From an uncultured Bacillus sp. (GTDB taxonomy: Bacteria; Bacillota; Bacilli; Bacillales_B; DSM-18226), in the NCBI RefSeq assembly GCF_946478885.1, contig NZ_CAMLDX010000013.1:1-46460 (forward strand): 46,460 nucleotides of DNA, written 5' to 3'. The notes under the pieces are model-generated. The model worked only from the letters and a program-made list of their open reading frames with translations. It had not been told where the DNA came from and ran no database searches. Made by a program: the position numbers and the translations under genes. Below, piece after piece: positions 1 to 9,533 of this stretch (positions are counted from its first letter, which is position 1; the number at the start of each line of letters is the position of its first letter).

Positions 1-205
1 CTTCCATTGGTGAATTTGATTTATGGGTTTCATTCATATAGTAAAATTCAATTTACAAAAGTAAAGTTGATGCTTACAATATCTTTAAGTACACGAAAAC
101 TTAAAGGGAGGATTTAAGAGTATATTTTTTAAAAGGAGGGAAAAAGAAGGGTAAAAATACAGACTATTCTAAAATATCAATACATTATAGTTTGGGGGAA
201 TAGCT

Positions 206-3121
206 ATGTTAATGAATAACTTGAAAGCTTTGGATCAGTATACTTGCTTAAGAACAGAAAAGCTGAAGCTTGAACGTGAATGGGAAAAGTTTATTTCTGG
301 TAATAGCACAACCCCAATTATTCGCCCTTTAATGCATGATTCATGGCAGCGTTGTGTCGAACAAGGTATAAATCCGTTTCAAAATAAGACTTCCATCAGT
401 CTCAGTGAGGAGCAAATAAAGGATTATATGTCAACCGATCTTTTATTCCGCACTATAAAACCGGTACTTGCTCAATTGAAGGATACGTATATGGATTCTG
501 GCTATTTGATTTCTTTTTGTGATTCTTCAGGCGATATGGTTTATTTAGAGGGGGATTTGTCGTTAATACTAAAAGCGGAGGATATGAATTTTGTTGCTGG
601 ATCGTCTTGGACAGAAAATAACGCAGGTACGAACGCGATTGGAATGGCACTTGCCACTGGTTATCCCGTTCAAGTATTTGCTGGAGAACACTTCTGCCAA
701 GAGGTACAAAATTGGACATGTTCAGCTGCTCCTATCCGGGATCCAGCTACTCAAAAAATTTTGGGAGTGATTGACTTAACTGGGTTATGGACGCTTAATC
801 ATCCTCATTTTTTGTCAGTAGTAACGTCAGCGGTGCAGGATGTAACTGTGATGCTAAATAACCAATTAGAATTGGAACGCTCAAAATTATCTGAATATTA
901 CAAAATTATAGAGATCTCACAACAGTCAAAGTCTTATTTAGCAGTCTTGGATCGCGGATGGAAAGTGATAAAGGCATCACCTATCTTATATGAACAAGGG
1001 TTGATTGATTCAAACCATCATTTGATCAGCTCTCCTTCTTTATCCTCCTCCTTAATATCAAGGTCTCATTGGAAATTTGAAAACCAAAAAGGAATTTGGA
1101 GTTTTGAGTTGACCCCTTACATCTATGGAGGAATACCAATTGGTGCGGTAGTTCAAGTGAAGGATAAATCCTTTACTCTAAAATATTCCTTGCCTAATAC
1201 CATAGATAGTAAGATTCCATTTTCAAAAAGCATAGATAACGGGAAAATAATCACAAATATCAATAATAAGGAACAGGCTATGGGAAAAAAATCGATTAAA
1301 TGTACAGAATTTTATAAATCTCTATTTGATCATAATCCTGACGGTATCTATTCTTGTGATTTGCAAGGAAAATTATTGGATGCAAATCCGGCTTTGGAAA
1401 GAATCGCTGGATATACGGCTGAAGAACTGCAAAGTATAGATGCTAATTTATTGGTTCTCCCGGAATATGTCGAAACTAGAATGAGAAATATTGAAAAAAC
1501 AAAGCAAGGAAAGACTCAAGTTTATGAGGTAGCAATTAAGCATAAAAATGGATATCGAGTAGATTTAAAAGTAAAAAGCTTTCCGATGATCATAAACAAT
1601 GAGATTGTTGGAGTTTGTGAAATCATAAAGGACATTACCCAAGATAAACAAATGAAAGAAGAACTGCAATCAACCAACCAACAATTGGACCTATTCCTAA
1701 AAAATACAGTGGATTCTATCATTATATTCGACTTACAATTTCGTGTTATAAAAGTGAATGAAGCCTTTGAAGAGGTATTTGGCTGGACGGAACAAGAATT
1801 AATCGGAAGAATACTGCCGATTATCCCGGATTCCTTGGCTGATCAGTGTATCGCCAACCTGCAAAAAATAATGAGCATCAGGCATGTTATGTCATTTGAA
1901 ACGATCCGGCAACGAAAAGATGGAAGCCTTATCGATGTCAGCAACTTCGTTTCCCCAATTGTAAATGCAAAGGGGAATGTGAGCGCTTTTGTATCTATAT
2001 TGAGAGATATTACGGAACATAAACGAATGGAAGAAGCATTGAAAGAAAGTGAGAAACGATTACGGACGTTAATTAATGCCATGCCTGACCTTGTTGTTTT
2101 TAAGGATGGTGAAGGGAGATGGCTTGAAGCAAACGATCAAACACTTTCTTATTATGAGCTTGAACATGTTCCTTATCAGGGAAAAAAAGATAGCGAATTA
2201 GTGGTCTACAATCCACTTTATAAAGAGGTCTTATGTTATGGCGAGAAAACTGATCAAGAGGCATGGAAAAATGGCCGGGTAACGCGTGGCAATGAAGTAA
2301 TTTCACAGCCTAATGGCAAAGCCATTATTTTCGATATGATCAAGGTTCCTATTTTCTATTCAGATGGCAGACGGAAAGGGCTTGTGACAATTGGACGTGA
2401 TATTACAGAATTGAAACAAACAGAAGAATTGTTAAGAAAATCAGAGAAACTTGCTGTAGTCGGTCAATTATCAGCAGGAATTGCCCATGAAATTCGAAAT
2501 CCGCTGACCTCTCTAAAAGGATTTCTCAGTTTATTGCAATCATCTGTAGATAAGCGTAATGAATGGTATTTCGATGTGATGGTATCCGAAATTGATCGAA
2601 TTGAAGCCATCACGAATCAATTTATGGCAGTAGCGAAGCCGCAGGCGGGCATCATTCAACTTCAAGATTTGCGAATATTGCTCGAAGAAGTCTCAGTGGT
2701 TGTTCAGCCAGAAGCAACACTGAATAATATACAAATTATGATAGATTCGGAACGTGATCTTCCACTGATTCAATGTGAAGTGAATCAACTAAAGCAAGTT
2801 TTTATTAACATCTTAAAAAACGCCATTGAAGCTATGAATGGAGGAATCATAGTAGTTCAAATAATGAAACTCGATGAAAACCTTCTATCTATTCGTTGTG
2901 TGGATCAAGGATGCGGGATTCCTAAAGAGCGAATCCCCTATCTCGGAGAACCTTTTTACAGCCTTAAAGAAAAAGGAACCGGCTTAGGTCTTATGATGTG
3001 CTATAAAATTATCGCAGAGCATCAAGGAAAGATCATGATTGAAAGTGAACTGGATAGAGGAACTACGGTTGAAGTGGTTTTACCTATTTTACCATTAGTG
3101 GATGAGGTGAATTCGGATTAA
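206..3121 (+). CDS. Orphan multi-sensor histidine kinase (AcoR-like GAF, three PAS, HisKA, HATPase)
   Basis: Sensor histidine kinase of 971 residues with no membrane segment seen, so probably cytoplasmic. The first ~220 residues resemble the sensory half of AcoR-type sigma-54 activators: SWQRC...GINP near residue 47, then a GAF-like domain with GTNAIG and WTCSAAPIRDP. Three PAS domains follow at about 368-490, 492-610 and 615-735. The HisKA H-box is GIAHEIRNP with His761, and the ATPase domain has NILKNAIEA, a G1-like DQGCGIP and GTGLGL. Start ATG follows TTTGGGGGAAT. No response regulator is adjacent, and downstream genes are spore-related, so a KinA/KinE-like entry into the Spo0 phosphorelay is plausible. 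The kinase call is firm; the signal and partner are inference. The 205 bases upstream show no other gene. Confidence 0.9.
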   Translation: MLMNNLKALDQYTCLRTEKLKLEREWEKFISGNSTTPIIRPLMHDSWQRCVEQGINPFQNKTSISLSEEQIKDYMSTDLLFRTIKPVLAQLKDTYMDSGYLISFCDSSGDMVYLEGDLSLILKAEDMNFVAGSSWTENNAGTNAIGMALATGYPVQVFAGEHFCQEVQNWTCSAAPIRDPATQKILGVIDLTGLWTLNHPHFLSVVTSAVQDVTVMLNNQLELERSKLSEYYKIIEISQQSKSYLAVLDRGWKVIKASPILYEQGLIDSNHHLISSPSLSSSLISRSHWKFENQKGIWSFELTPYIYGGIPIGAVVQVKDKSFTLKYSLPNTIDSKIPFSKSIDNGKIITNINNKEQAMGKKSIKCTEFYKSLFDHNPDGIYSCDLQGKLLDANPALERIAGYTAEELQSIDANLLVLPEYVETRMRNIEKTKQGKTQVYEVAIKHKNGYRVDLKVKSFPMIINNEIVGVCEIIKDITQDKQMKEELQSTNQQLDLFLKNTVDSIIIFDLQFRVIKVNEAFEEVFGWTEQELIGRILPIIPDSLADQCIANLQKIMSIRHVMSFETIRQRKDGSLIDVSNFVSPIVNAKGNVSAFVSILRDITEHKRMEEALKESEKRLRTLINAMPDLVVFKDGEGRWLEANDQTLSYYELEHVPYQGKKDSELVVYNPLYKEVLCYGEKTDQEAWKNGRVTRGNEVISQPNGKAIIFDMIKVPIFYSDGRRKGLVTIGRDITELKQTEELLRKSEKLAVVGQLSAGIAHEIRNPLTSLKGFLSLLQSSVDKRNEWYFDVMVSEIDRIEAITNQFMAVAKPQAGIIQLQDLRILLEEVSVVVQPEATLNNIQIMIDSERDLPLIQCEVNQLKQVFINILKNAIEAMNGGIIVVQIMKLDENLLSIRCVDQGCGIPKERIPYLGEPFYSLKEKGTGLGLMMCYKIIAEHQGKIMIESELDRGTTVEVVLPILPLVDEVNSD

Positions 3122-3284
3122 ATAGAACATGCATTGACACAATACGGAAAAAAGATACCCTTGTTCAAAGGTTGCAGCACATCCTATAAATGGAACAATA
3201 ATAAAGAATGAGGCATTCCTGTTAGAAGGTTAATGTTTTTGTATAAAATAACCAACTTAAATAATAGAATAAAGGGAGTAAGCA

Positions 3285-3885
3285 TGCAAAGAAGTATTGG
3301 GAAGAACTGCTGAACTGTTCTTTCCGTTTTTTCTTATTCCACTTATGATGCTTCTCATTTTAGTGAGTCCGGATTATAAAATAGAAAATTTGTTTCCTAT
3401 GTTTGACAGAGGAGTAATGCCCGTCATCAAGGGTACCATTGTGCCAGCGGGATGGTATTCTGAATTTTTTCTTGTCATTTTTCTTTTTTCATTTTCAACT
3501 GATAGGAAAAAAGGAAAGAAATACGGGATAATCACGGTATTTGCTGTAATGCTGATATTAGTTTTCGTCAATTTAATTGCCTGCCGTCATGGCGATTTGG
3601 GTCTTAGGGGCATTTGTCAAAACCTCGATGTTTTATTATGTGTCTGCTGTAAGTACGGCACAATTGCTGAATCTTTCGGATTACAGACCCATCGTATGGC
3701 CGTTAGGGATTTTGATCGTTGAATTTGGCTTTTGAGGGTATCCTGATATCATGTCAGTAACACGTTTTGATGTCGCTGCCTTCCCTGTCTACGGATTATT
3801 AATTCAAATGATTATTCCTTTCATATTGTTAGTATTTGCTATTGTTAGAAAAAGAAAAAGGTCATCTAAAGTTAAGGAAATATAG
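3285..3885 (+). pseudogene. Decayed GerAB-type spore germination permease (C-terminal half)
   Basis: Remnant of an endospore germination permease of the GerAB/APC family. About 95 readable codons after position 3297 (GRTAELFFPFFLIP..., ...GWYSEFFLVIFLF) match the hydrophobic middle of that family. Near 3575-3589 the reading frame changes and family sequence appears to be missing. The C-terminal segment then continues in another frame from 3589 (MAIWVLGAFVKTSMFYYVS) and is interrupted by TGA at 3734-3736 before a final TAG at 3883. The N-terminal transmembrane half is absent, and no gerAA or gerAC partner is nearby. Family assignment rests on recognised sequence character. A sequencing error could explain the TGA, but not the missing N-terminal half. 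Confidence 0.75.
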
Positions 3886-3913
3886 TGCACTGTTATAAAG
3901 AAAAGGGCAAAAA

Positions 3914-4537
3914 CTAGATTAATGAACTAGTCGTGATAATAGGATAAAGCTTCCCATCAATCGCAAAAGAAACCTTTCCTGTTTCTTCAGAAACAACCAG
4001 AATAAGAGCATCGCTTTGTTCAGTTAGACCCAATGCAGCACGGTGGCGAGTTCCCAACTTTTTTTCGCCGATCACTCTGTTTGACAGAGGTAAAACGTTT
4101 GCTGCAGAGAATATTTGATTGGCACGAACCAAAACAGCTCCATCATGGAGTGGATTTCCGGGATAAAAAATTGACTCCAATAATGAATGTGTCAATGTCG
4201 CACCAATAGGAGTACCAGGTCGGATTAAAGAATCCAGATTATGTTTGCGCTCAATTACAATTAATGCTCCATGTCTTTGATTTGAAAGATGTTGGATACA
4301 AGTGGATAAATCTAAATATTTATCAGTAAACGGAGATAGATAACAATTTAAATAAAAAGACGCAGCAACAGTTTCTATTTGTTCAAATTCTCCCTTTATA
4401 TTCTCAAGTTTCTCTAACAGACAATAGTTTTCATTTTTTAATGATTCTACGCCTTTGTTAATTTCAGTCGAAACATGTTCTAGTTCTTCAATTAATGTGT
4501 GTTTAAGTGGTGAAAAGTCACAGCTATTTTGCTTCAT
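3914..4537 (-). CDS. cdaS: Sporulation-type diadenylate cyclase
   Basis: Makes the second messenger c-di-AMP from two ATP. The 207-residue product has an N-terminal helical segment (about residues 10-60) followed by a DAC/DisA_N domain with the catalytic HDGA motif (131-134) and GTRHRAALG (162-170). No membrane segment is seen, which separates it from CdaA, and it lacks the DNA-binding part of DisA. Length and two-part layout match B. subtilis CdaS, where the N-terminal helices restrain activity. The ATG at 4537 is chosen because the upstream in-frame GTG lies inside the GAGGTG ribosome binding site. CdaS is known to be forespore-specific in B. subtilis and to affect germination, which fits the neighbouring cortex-hydrolase-type gene and gerAB remnant. 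Confidence 0.9.
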   Translation of the reverse strand: MKQNSCDFSPLKHTLIEELEHVSTEINKGVESLKNENYCLLEKLENIKGEFEQIETVAASFYLNCYLSPFTDKYLDLSTCIQHLSNQRHGALIVIERKHNLDSLIRPGTPIGATLTHSLLESIFYPGNPLHDGAVLVRANQIFSAANVLPLSNRVIGEKKLGTRHRAALGLTEQSDALILVVSEETGKVSFAIDGKLYPIITTSSLI

Positions 4538-4569
4538 AAACCAATACACCTCGTTTAATGGAAATCATG

Positions 4570-4594
4570 AAAAGGGTGATGTGTCCTATCACCC
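4570..4594 (-). terminator. Rho-independent terminator after the LysM-GH18 gene
   Basis: On the minus strand GGGTGAT and ATCACCC form a 7-bp stem with a short loop, followed by TTTTC. It sits between the end of the LysM-GH18 gene and the start of cdaS, so the two are probably separate transcripts. Confidence 0.6.
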
Positions 4595-4610
4595 AGATAG
4601 ATTTTGAAAT

Positions 4611-5936
4611 TTATTTTACTTTAAATTCTTCCAGAACTAGTTCTTCAGTTTGAGGCATAGTCAAGCCTAAATGCCAGCACCCCATTCCGGCTAAGTTATA
4701 TTCCTTAACAAGTCGAAATTTTTTCAAAAGACTTCGGGGATCTTCAAACCATACTTCGTGCAATGTTCCTTGTTTATCGACATAGCGAAACCATGGTGCA
4801 GCAGCGTTTAAATCATACTGAATTTGACTCTGATAACCTATATATAGATCTATTGCATGTTGAGTTGAGTAGGCTTTACCAGACTTTTTTTCTCCGGAAA
4901 TCGTCCAATCATAGGCATATTGCGGGATACCGAGCATAAGTTTTGAGCGTGGTACTACATGAACTGCATATTGTATGGTTTCTTTTACTTTATCAATTGG
5001 AGCAATCGGACCCGATGGCCCACCAGGCCAATGCCAATCATATGTCATTAAAAACATCTTATCTAAGTATTTTCCTAGCGTTCTGTAGTCATATGCTGCA
5101 GAATAAGATGGTATTTCATCTCCTTGTTTAGGAGGAACTGCCATTAATATTTCCATTCCTGCAGGATGTAGCTTTTCAGCTAATTCCTTTATAAATTTAT
5201 TTAGGTTGGAACGATCCTTAGGTCGTACTTGTTCAAAGTCTATTACTACTCCCTTATAATCATTAGTGTGTAAGAGGGTGTAAATATTATTGATGAATTT
5301 TTTCCGTTGCCACATATTCTTGATCAAATGATGCGTTAAATCCGGGTCAAAACCTTTTTCGCTTAAATTTGAAAGCGTTGCGTAAGGGGGTAAATTTTGC
5401 TTCCATGCGAGTTTGTGTGCATCATTTTCTTCAAGACCAATGATATTGCCTTCGTAATTTGGTTTATATTCAAACACAAATATACTTGATAAGGTACTAC
5501 TATAATTACTTAGAATCCAGGCGTTTGTATTTTTATCCTTAGGAACAAAATAAGTTCCAGTCCAAATTTTCTTTTGTGTGGAGTGAGGAATGCTTAGCTT
5601 TTGTCCGGGGATAACTACTTTGCTTGCTAGTTGGTTATTACGCATCAATTGCTCTTCGCTGATTGCGTGACGGTAGGCAATTTCCCATATGCTTTCGCCT
5701 GGTCGAACAAAGTAATTTGAGCCTGGAATGACAAGAGCTTGTCCTAATACAAGTTGAGCATTTTTGGCTAAACCATTTAGCTTTGCTAATTCATCTCGAT
5801 CTAGTTTGTATTGTTTAGATATCTTATCAAGGCTATCACCAGATTTCACTTCAAATATTATTTGTGCTCGAGTAAAAGCAGGTGCAAATAGAACAAAAGT
5901 AAAAGTTGTTAGCAACAACAAAATTTTTTTATTCAT
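4611..5936 (-). CDS. LysM-GH18 spore-cortex-type hydrolase (SleL/YaaH/YdhD-like)
   Basis: Secreted peptidoglycan-active protein of 441 residues. It has a signal peptide (residues 1-24, ending FTRAQ), two LysM repeats (about 28-72 and 75-117), and a GH18 domain with the acid pair in GVVIDFEQ (Asp233 and Glu235). This is the layout of B. subtilis YaaH and YdhD and of B. cereus/anthracis SleL, N-acetylglucosaminidases that process spore cortex fragments at germination. The ATG at 5936 is preceded by AGGAGGAACGTAT, a strong site. It is upstream of cdaS in the same direction but separated by a terminator. The exact bond cleaved and the paralogue name are not decidable from sequence alone. The 230 bases between this gene and the DeoR gene hold nothing I recognise. 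Confidence 0.88.
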   Translation of the reverse strand: MNKKILLLLTTFTFVLFAPAFTRAQIIFEVKSGDSLDKISKQYKLDRDELAKLNGLAKNAQLVLGQALVIPGSNYFVRPGESIWEIAYRHAISEEQLMRNNQLASKVVIPGQKLSIPHSTQKKIWTGTYFVPKDKNTNAWILSNYSSTLSSIFVFEYKPNYEGNIIGLEENDAHKLAWKQNLPPYATLSNLSEKGFDPDLTHHLIKNMWQRKKFINNIYTLLHTNDYKGVVIDFEQVRPKDRSNLNKFIKELAEKLHPAGMEILMAVPPKQGDEIPSYSAAYDYRTLGKYLDKMFLMTYDWHWPGGPSGPIAPIDKVKETIQYAVHVVPRSKLMLGIPQYAYDWTISGEKKSGKAYSTQHAIDLYIGYQSQIQYDLNAAAPWFRYVDKQGTLHEVWFEDPRSLLKKFRLVKEYNLAGMGCWHLGLTMPQTEELVLEEFKVK

Positions 5937-6166
5937 ATACGTTCCTCCTGAAGAAGTATCTTATGGAAAATAGTATATGTAGTTGTGCTAATGTTAGACA
6001 GCAATTTTATTACCGTATTTCTCCATTTTTATCATCATAACGTCGTTGTTTATTCCTTGATGGCCTTTAAATCCTTAGTTGGTTGGTAGACTGGTCGATA
6101 CAGTAGTAGCTTGTTGTAGAAAACGATTGTGGCTCTAAACGATTCAATTCTGTATGCTCTTTTGAA

Positions 6167-6931
6167 TTATGAGTCTGAAAGAATTAATTTTGTGCTTGTT
6201 TTTTTAAATTGATTGATAAAATGTATATTTAAGTTTTGATCTGTAATAATGCAATCAATTTTGTTAAGCGGTGCAATCCCAACGGTAACGTCCCTTCCGA
6301 ATTTTGTACTATCAGATGCAACATAGACCTCATTCGATAATTCAATCATTTTTTTTCGGGTAATAGCTTCTTCAACATTATAGTCAGAAATCCCCTTTTC
6401 TACAGTAATGCCGCTTGCACAAATAAATGCCTTCTGGATATTCAATTGACTAAAGTTAAATAAATATTCATACGTTACGACTGATCGTTCATTTTTTCTT
6501 ACCTTTCCACCAATTATGATCAGTTCGGTGTCACTGTTCATTAGTTCGATTACAACAGGGATTGAATTAGTGATGACCGTAAGCATTTTTTTATTTTTAA
6601 TATATTTTGCGATTTGATAGGTTGTCGATCCACTATCAATATATATACAATCACCATCATTAATAAAATTGCTGCATGCTTGGGCAATGCTTTCTTTTTC
6701 CTTTAAATGATTGATCATGCGCTCATCTATGGAAGATTCTCCAAATTTCGATTCAATTAATTTAATACCTCCATAAATTTTTTCGATTTTCCCTTGTTTG
6801 GCAAGAAAGTTTATATCTCTGCGCAGCGTATCCATAGAAACCTTCAGTTCTTCAGTGAGTTCAGTCATTTTTAAAACTTTTTTTATCATTAATAATTCGA
6901 TAATTTTTTTTTGTCTCTCCAGCGGAAACAT
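6167..6931 (-). CDS. DeoR-family transcriptional repressor, divergent from the AEP operon
   Basis: 254-residue regulator. It has an N-terminal DeoR-type HTH (FPLERQKKIIELL... with MDTLRRDINFLAKQGKIEKIYGG) and a C-terminal sugar-phosphate-sensor fold with the family signatures YIDSGSTTYQIAKYI, VITNS, IIGGKV and VASDSTKFG. The start at 6931 is preferred because CAGGTGAA lies just upstream of that ATG; a further in-frame ATG at 6946 would sit upstream of it. It is transcribed away from the ABC transporter, phnW and phnX genes, and the shared intergenic region holds an 11-bp phased AATTT array that could be its operator. Family members usually respond to small phosphorylated metabolites, so an AEP-pathway intermediate as effector is a reasonable but untested inference. 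Confidence 0.88.
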   Translation of the reverse strand: MFPLERQKKIIELLMIKKVLKMTELTEELKVSMDTLRRDINFLAKQGKIEKIYGGIKLIESKFGESSIDERMINHLKEKESIAQACSNFINDGDCIYIDSGSTTYQIAKYIKNKKMLTVITNSIPVVIELMNSDTELIIIGGKVRKNERSVVTYEYLFNFSQLNIQKAFICASGITVEKGISDYNVEEAITRKKMIELSNEVYVASDSTKFGRDVTVGIAPLNKIDCIITDQNLNIHFINQFKKTSTKLILSDS

Positions 6932-7001
6932 AGTCTTCACCTGCATTCATTATTGGTATTTTAATATTTATTTTTAAAAAAATTCAATAGAAAATGGCTT
7001 T

Positions 7002-7107
7002 AATTTCATTCTAATTAAAACATAAAGTATGAACAATATGGTATGAATTTGGTTAAAATTTATGCATAATTTACATGCAATTTACGAAAAAAGTTATTTC
7101 AATTTAC
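7002..7107 (+). promoter_or_regulatory. 11-bp phased AATTT array, candidate DeoR operator or curved promoter DNA
   Basis: Heptamers begin every 11 bases: AATTTCA 7002, AATTAAA 7013, AAAGTAT 7024, AATATGG 7035, AATTTGG 7046, AATTTAT 7057, AATTTAC 7068, AATTTAC 7079, AAAGTTA 7090 and AATTTAC 7101. The copies at 7046-7085 and 7101 are the clear ones. A -10-like TATACT follows at 7118-7123 and the ribosome binding site AGGAGGTG at 7135-7142. The region is very AT-rich, so the weaker copies may be chance. Confidence 0.5.
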
Positions 7108-7149
7108 AAACTAATCTTATACTAGGATTGTACTTAGGAGGTGAACGGT

Positions 7150-7902
7150 TTGCTGGAATTGAAAAATATTAGTAAACAATTCAAAGATAAAGTCATTTTA
7201 ACAGATATAAATTTAGCCATCCGTACAGGAGAGATTGTATCTCTGCTGGGACAAAGCGGAAGCGGGAAGACAACCTTATTAAATATTATTTTGGGGTTAA
7301 CCAAAATGGATAGTGGAAAAATCATTTTTAATGATGTGGATGTCAGTCATGTACCGATGAAGGATCGAGGTTTTAATATCGTTTTTCAAGACTACGCCCT
7401 TTTTCCTCATTTAAATGCTTATGAAAATATCGTTTATGGATTAAGAAATAAGAAGGGATTAGTGTCAGAGAAGGAAATTCAGGATTATATTGAATTCTTA
7501 GAGCTAAAGCCTCATTTGACTAAGAAAATAGGAGAATTATCAGGTGGCCAGAAACAAAGAGTGGCGCTTGCAAGAACATTAGTAACGAAACCGAAAATCT
7601 TATTGTTAGATGAGCCTTTGAGTGCATTAGATGGAGTTATAAAAGAATCAATTAAGGAACGTATTCAGTCCATTGCAAAGGAATTCAAACTTACAACCAT
7701 TATTGTTACACATGATCCTGAGGAAGCCTTAACCATGTCGGATAAAATTCTAATCATTCATAATGGCAGCATTTCACAGTTTGGAACACCTCATGAAATT
7801 ATTCATCATCAAGGTAATAATTTTGTGAAAGAATTTATACTTAAACAATTACAAATAAAAAGGCAAAACATTTTAAACCTGTTTGGAGAGGCACATGTCT
7901 AA
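7150..7902 (+). CDS. ABC transporter ATPase, 2-aminoethylphosphonate import (PhnT-like)
   Basis: Cytoplasmic ATPase of 250 residues powering a phosphonate importer. Visible motifs are Walker A GQSGSGKTT (about 34-42), the Q-loop in VFQDYALFPH, signature LSGGQKQR, Walker B ILLLDEPLSALD and the H-loop VTHDPEEAL. The GTG at 7141 lies within the AGGAGGTG ribosome binding site, so the TTG at 7150, seven bases after it, is preferred. The end overlaps the permease start by 8 bases. It belongs to the class that includes PhnT, PotA and FbpC; the phosphonate substrate is inferred from phnW and phnX downstream. Confidence 0.88.
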   Translation: MLELKNISKQFKDKVILTDINLAIRTGEIVSLLGQSGSGKTTLLNIILGLTKMDSGKIIFNDVDVSHVPMKDRGFNIVFQDYALFPHLNAYENIVYGLRNKKGLVSEKEIQDYIEFLELKPHLTKKIGELSGGQKQRVALARTLVTKPKILLLDEPLSALDGVIKESIKERIQSIAKEFKLTTIIVTHDPEEALTMSDKILIIHNGSISQFGTPHEIIHHQGNNFVKEFILKQLQIKRQNILNLFGEAHV

Positions 7903-9517
7903 TGTAAAACGAGAAATGAGATTTATTTTCACTGCGATCATTGCGGTATTTGCTATTTTTCTTTTATTACCGCTTGCTGTTTTATTTATTCGATCATTTG
8001 AAACAAGTCAAGGGTTCACCTTTTCAAATTATTTTGCTGTATTATCTGATCCGGGTCTAATGGGATCCATTTGGAACAGTGTTAAAATTTCAGGGCTTAC
8101 GGCCGTGATTACCACGATCTTGGCATTTATTCTAGCATATTCTATCAACTATACTAGAATCTATCGTCCATTAAAAGCTTTCATTAAAATAGGGATCCTT
8201 ATTCCGATGTTACTTCCTACTATTACGTATGGATTTGCCATTATCTATTCTTTTGGGAAACAGGGATTGATCACGAAGCTCTTTGGACGAGATTTATTTG
8301 AAATTTACGGATTTAACGGATTATTAATTGGGTATGTTGTTTATACAATTCCTGCTGCTTTTCTTTTAATTAATAATTCCTTTACGTATATTGATAGGAA
8401 ATTTTTGATTGTTTCACAATTAATGGGTGATGGTGTGTTAAGAAGCTTCATTCATACGATCGTTCGCCCGTTGTTAGGAGCATTGGGAGGCGCTTTTGTT
8501 CTCTCCTTTATCCTAAGTTTTACCGATTTCGGCATACCGGCTTCCATTGGAGGAACGTATAACGTTGTAGCATCTCAGTTGTATCAAGTGATGCTTGGTT
8601 CTATTCCTAATTTTAATAATGGGGCAGTCATCGCCATTTTCATGTTACTGCCAGCGGTGTTTGGGGTCTTACTCTTACACTATCTGGAAAGGTTTAATTT
8701 CCATTATGATCAATTCTCTGAAATTGAATTGATCAGGAATAAACGAAGAGACATTTTCTTTGGAATGCTCTCATTTGTCCTTATTGTGGGGATGCTTTCC
8801 GTTTTTGTGGTCATGTTTATTGCACCTTTTTTAAATGGATTTCCTTATGATTTAACTTTCACATTGAAGCATTTTACAGCTGTATTTGAATCGAGCGATT
8901 TAAGAGCAGTATATAAAAATTCTATTATTATCGCTGTATTAACAGCTGTATTGGGGACATGCATCGCGTATGGCTCAGCTATTCTTAATGTTCGAACATC
9001 TTTAAAATGGAAATCAGCGATGGACATTTTCTCAATGATGACAAATACGGTACCGGGTATGGTGTTAGGGCTGTCCTATCTATTGCTTTTTAATGGCAGC
9101 AGTTTAAAAGGGACATTAATCATTATTATTCTATGTAATGTTGTTCACTACTTTACAACTCCTTATTTAATGGCTAAAAATTCCTTGGCCAAAATGAACC
9201 CTTCTTGGGAAACAACGGGTGAATTATTGGGAGATAGCTGGATAAAGACCATTTATCGAGTGATTTTACCAAACTCGAAATCAACAGTGATCGAGATGTT
9301 TAGCTACTATTTTATCAATGCAATGGTTACCATCAGTGGAGTTATTTTCTTAGTATCGGCTCAAACCCAAGTCGTTGCAAGTAAAATTAAAGAGCTGCAG
9401 CATTTTGCTAAATTTAATGAAATTTTTGTCCTATCTTTACTTATCTTTTTTACGAATCTATTGGCAAAGCTCATCTGTGACTATATGCAAAAGAAACGAT
9501 CATTAAATCATTTATAA
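7895..9517 (+). CDS. Fused two-domain ABC permease (PhnU-PhnV-like)
   Basis: Membrane permease of 540 residues with two tandem BPD_transp_1 domains. Each is a set of about six hydrophobic segments, the second beginning after about residue 280 (RNKRRDIFFGMLSFVL). EAA-type loops are present in both halves (SQLMGDGVLRSF and TGELLGDSWIKTI). One chain thus supplies the whole membrane pore, where PhnU and PhnV are separate proteins in Salmonella; the fused form also occurs in Fbp-type iron importers. ATG 7895 follows TTGGAGAGG. It overlaps the ATPase gene by 8 bases and is 16 bases from the binding-protein gene, so the three form one operon. Substrate assignment comes from the neighbours. Confidence 0.85.
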   Translation: MSNVKREMRFIFTAIIAVFAIFLLLPLAVLFIRSFETSQGFTFSNYFAVLSDPGLMGSIWNSVKISGLTAVITTILAFILAYSINYTRIYRPLKAFIKIGILIPMLLPTITYGFAIIYSFGKQGLITKLFGRDLFEIYGFNGLLIGYVVYTIPAAFLLINNSFTYIDRKFLIVSQLMGDGVLRSFIHTIVRPLLGALGGAFVLSFILSFTDFGIPASIGGTYNVVASQLYQVMLGSIPNFNNGAVIAIFMLLPAVFGVLLLHYLERFNFHYDQFSEIELIRNKRRDIFFGMLSFVLIVGMLSVFVVMFIAPFLNGFPYDLTFTLKHFTAVFESSDLRAVYKNSIIIAVLTAVLGTCIAYGSAILNVRTSLKWKSAMDIFSMMTNTVPGMVLGLSYLLLFNGSSLKGTLIIIILCNVVHYFTTPYLMAKNSLAKMNPSWETTGELLGDSWIKTIYRVILPNSKSTVIEMFSYYFINAMVTISGVIFLVSAQTQVVASKIKELQHFAKFNEIFVLSLLIFFTNLLAKLICDYMQKKRSLNHL

Positions 9518-9533
9518 AAAGTGAGGGGAAATC

